A stretch of DNA of 64,000 nucleotides from Thunnus maccoyii (taxonomy: Eukaryota > Chordata > Actinopteri > Scombriformes > Scombridae), in contig NC_056546.1 in NCBI RefSeq assembly GCF_910596095.1, forward strand, positions 15,850,925 to 15,914,924. The letters run 5' to 3'. Position 1 is the first letter of the stretch, and the number at the start of each line of letters is the position of its first letter. This document shows positions 63,989 through 64,000 of the stretch, in pieces. The notes below the pieces were generated by a model. That model had not been told where the DNA came from and searched no databases. It was given only the letters and a program-made list of their open reading frames with translations. Made by a program: the position numbers and the translations under genes.

Positions 63989-64000
63989 GTAAGTTTACTG

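Overview
The window is vertebrate nuclear DNA, almost certainly from a teleost and probably a percomorph. The genes are split into many short exons by GT-AG introns. Several interspersed repeats resemble teleost families known to me, CA/GT microsatellites are frequent, and the encoded proteins are close to human orthologues but carry fish-like differences. No bacterial, plasmid or viral gene organisation is present.

Three host genes can be read. (1) A small secreted type-2 cystatin lies on the minus strand (12376-12990) in three exons. (2) Exportin-5 (xpo5) lies on the minus strand (18749-29909). I could join 33 coding exons into one uninterrupted frame of 1218 codons plus a stop, using human XPO5 as a remembered guide. 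(3) tp53bp2 (ASPP2) lies on the plus strand (33243 to beyond the right edge). Fifteen constitutive coding exons are present, covering the start codon to the first ankyrin repeats; the remaining ankyrin repeats and the SH3 domain lie outside the window. xpo5 and tp53bp2 are head to head, with start codons 3.3 kb apart.

Layout: 1-12375 is a gene-poor flank with microsatellites and no convincing exon. 12376-12990 is the cystatin. 12991-18748 is intergenic and includes a degenerate DNA-transposon-like repeat. 18749-29909 is xpo5. 29910-33242 is the divergent intergenic region with both promoters and two copies of an interspersed repeat. 33243-63988 is tp53bp2, whose first coding intron is 12 kb and whose intron at 58210-61634 contains a decayed antisense LINE.

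The genes are not an operon and have unrelated jobs. Exportin-5 moves pre-miRNAs out of the nucleus with RanGTP. ASPP2 binds p53-family proteins, PP1 and YAP-type WW domains to promote apoptosis and junction integrity. The cystatin inhibits papain-like cysteine proteases.

I found no new multi-gene system. The most interesting points are an AT-AC (U12-type) intron in xpo5 with matching donor and branch-point consensus, three phase-compatible candidate cassette exons in tp53bp2 (33, 51 and 51 bp), a GC-AG intron in the cystatin, a ZNF143/THAP11-type promoter motif upstream of xpo5, an upstream ORF overlapping the tp53bp2 start, and TTAA-flanked foldback elements.
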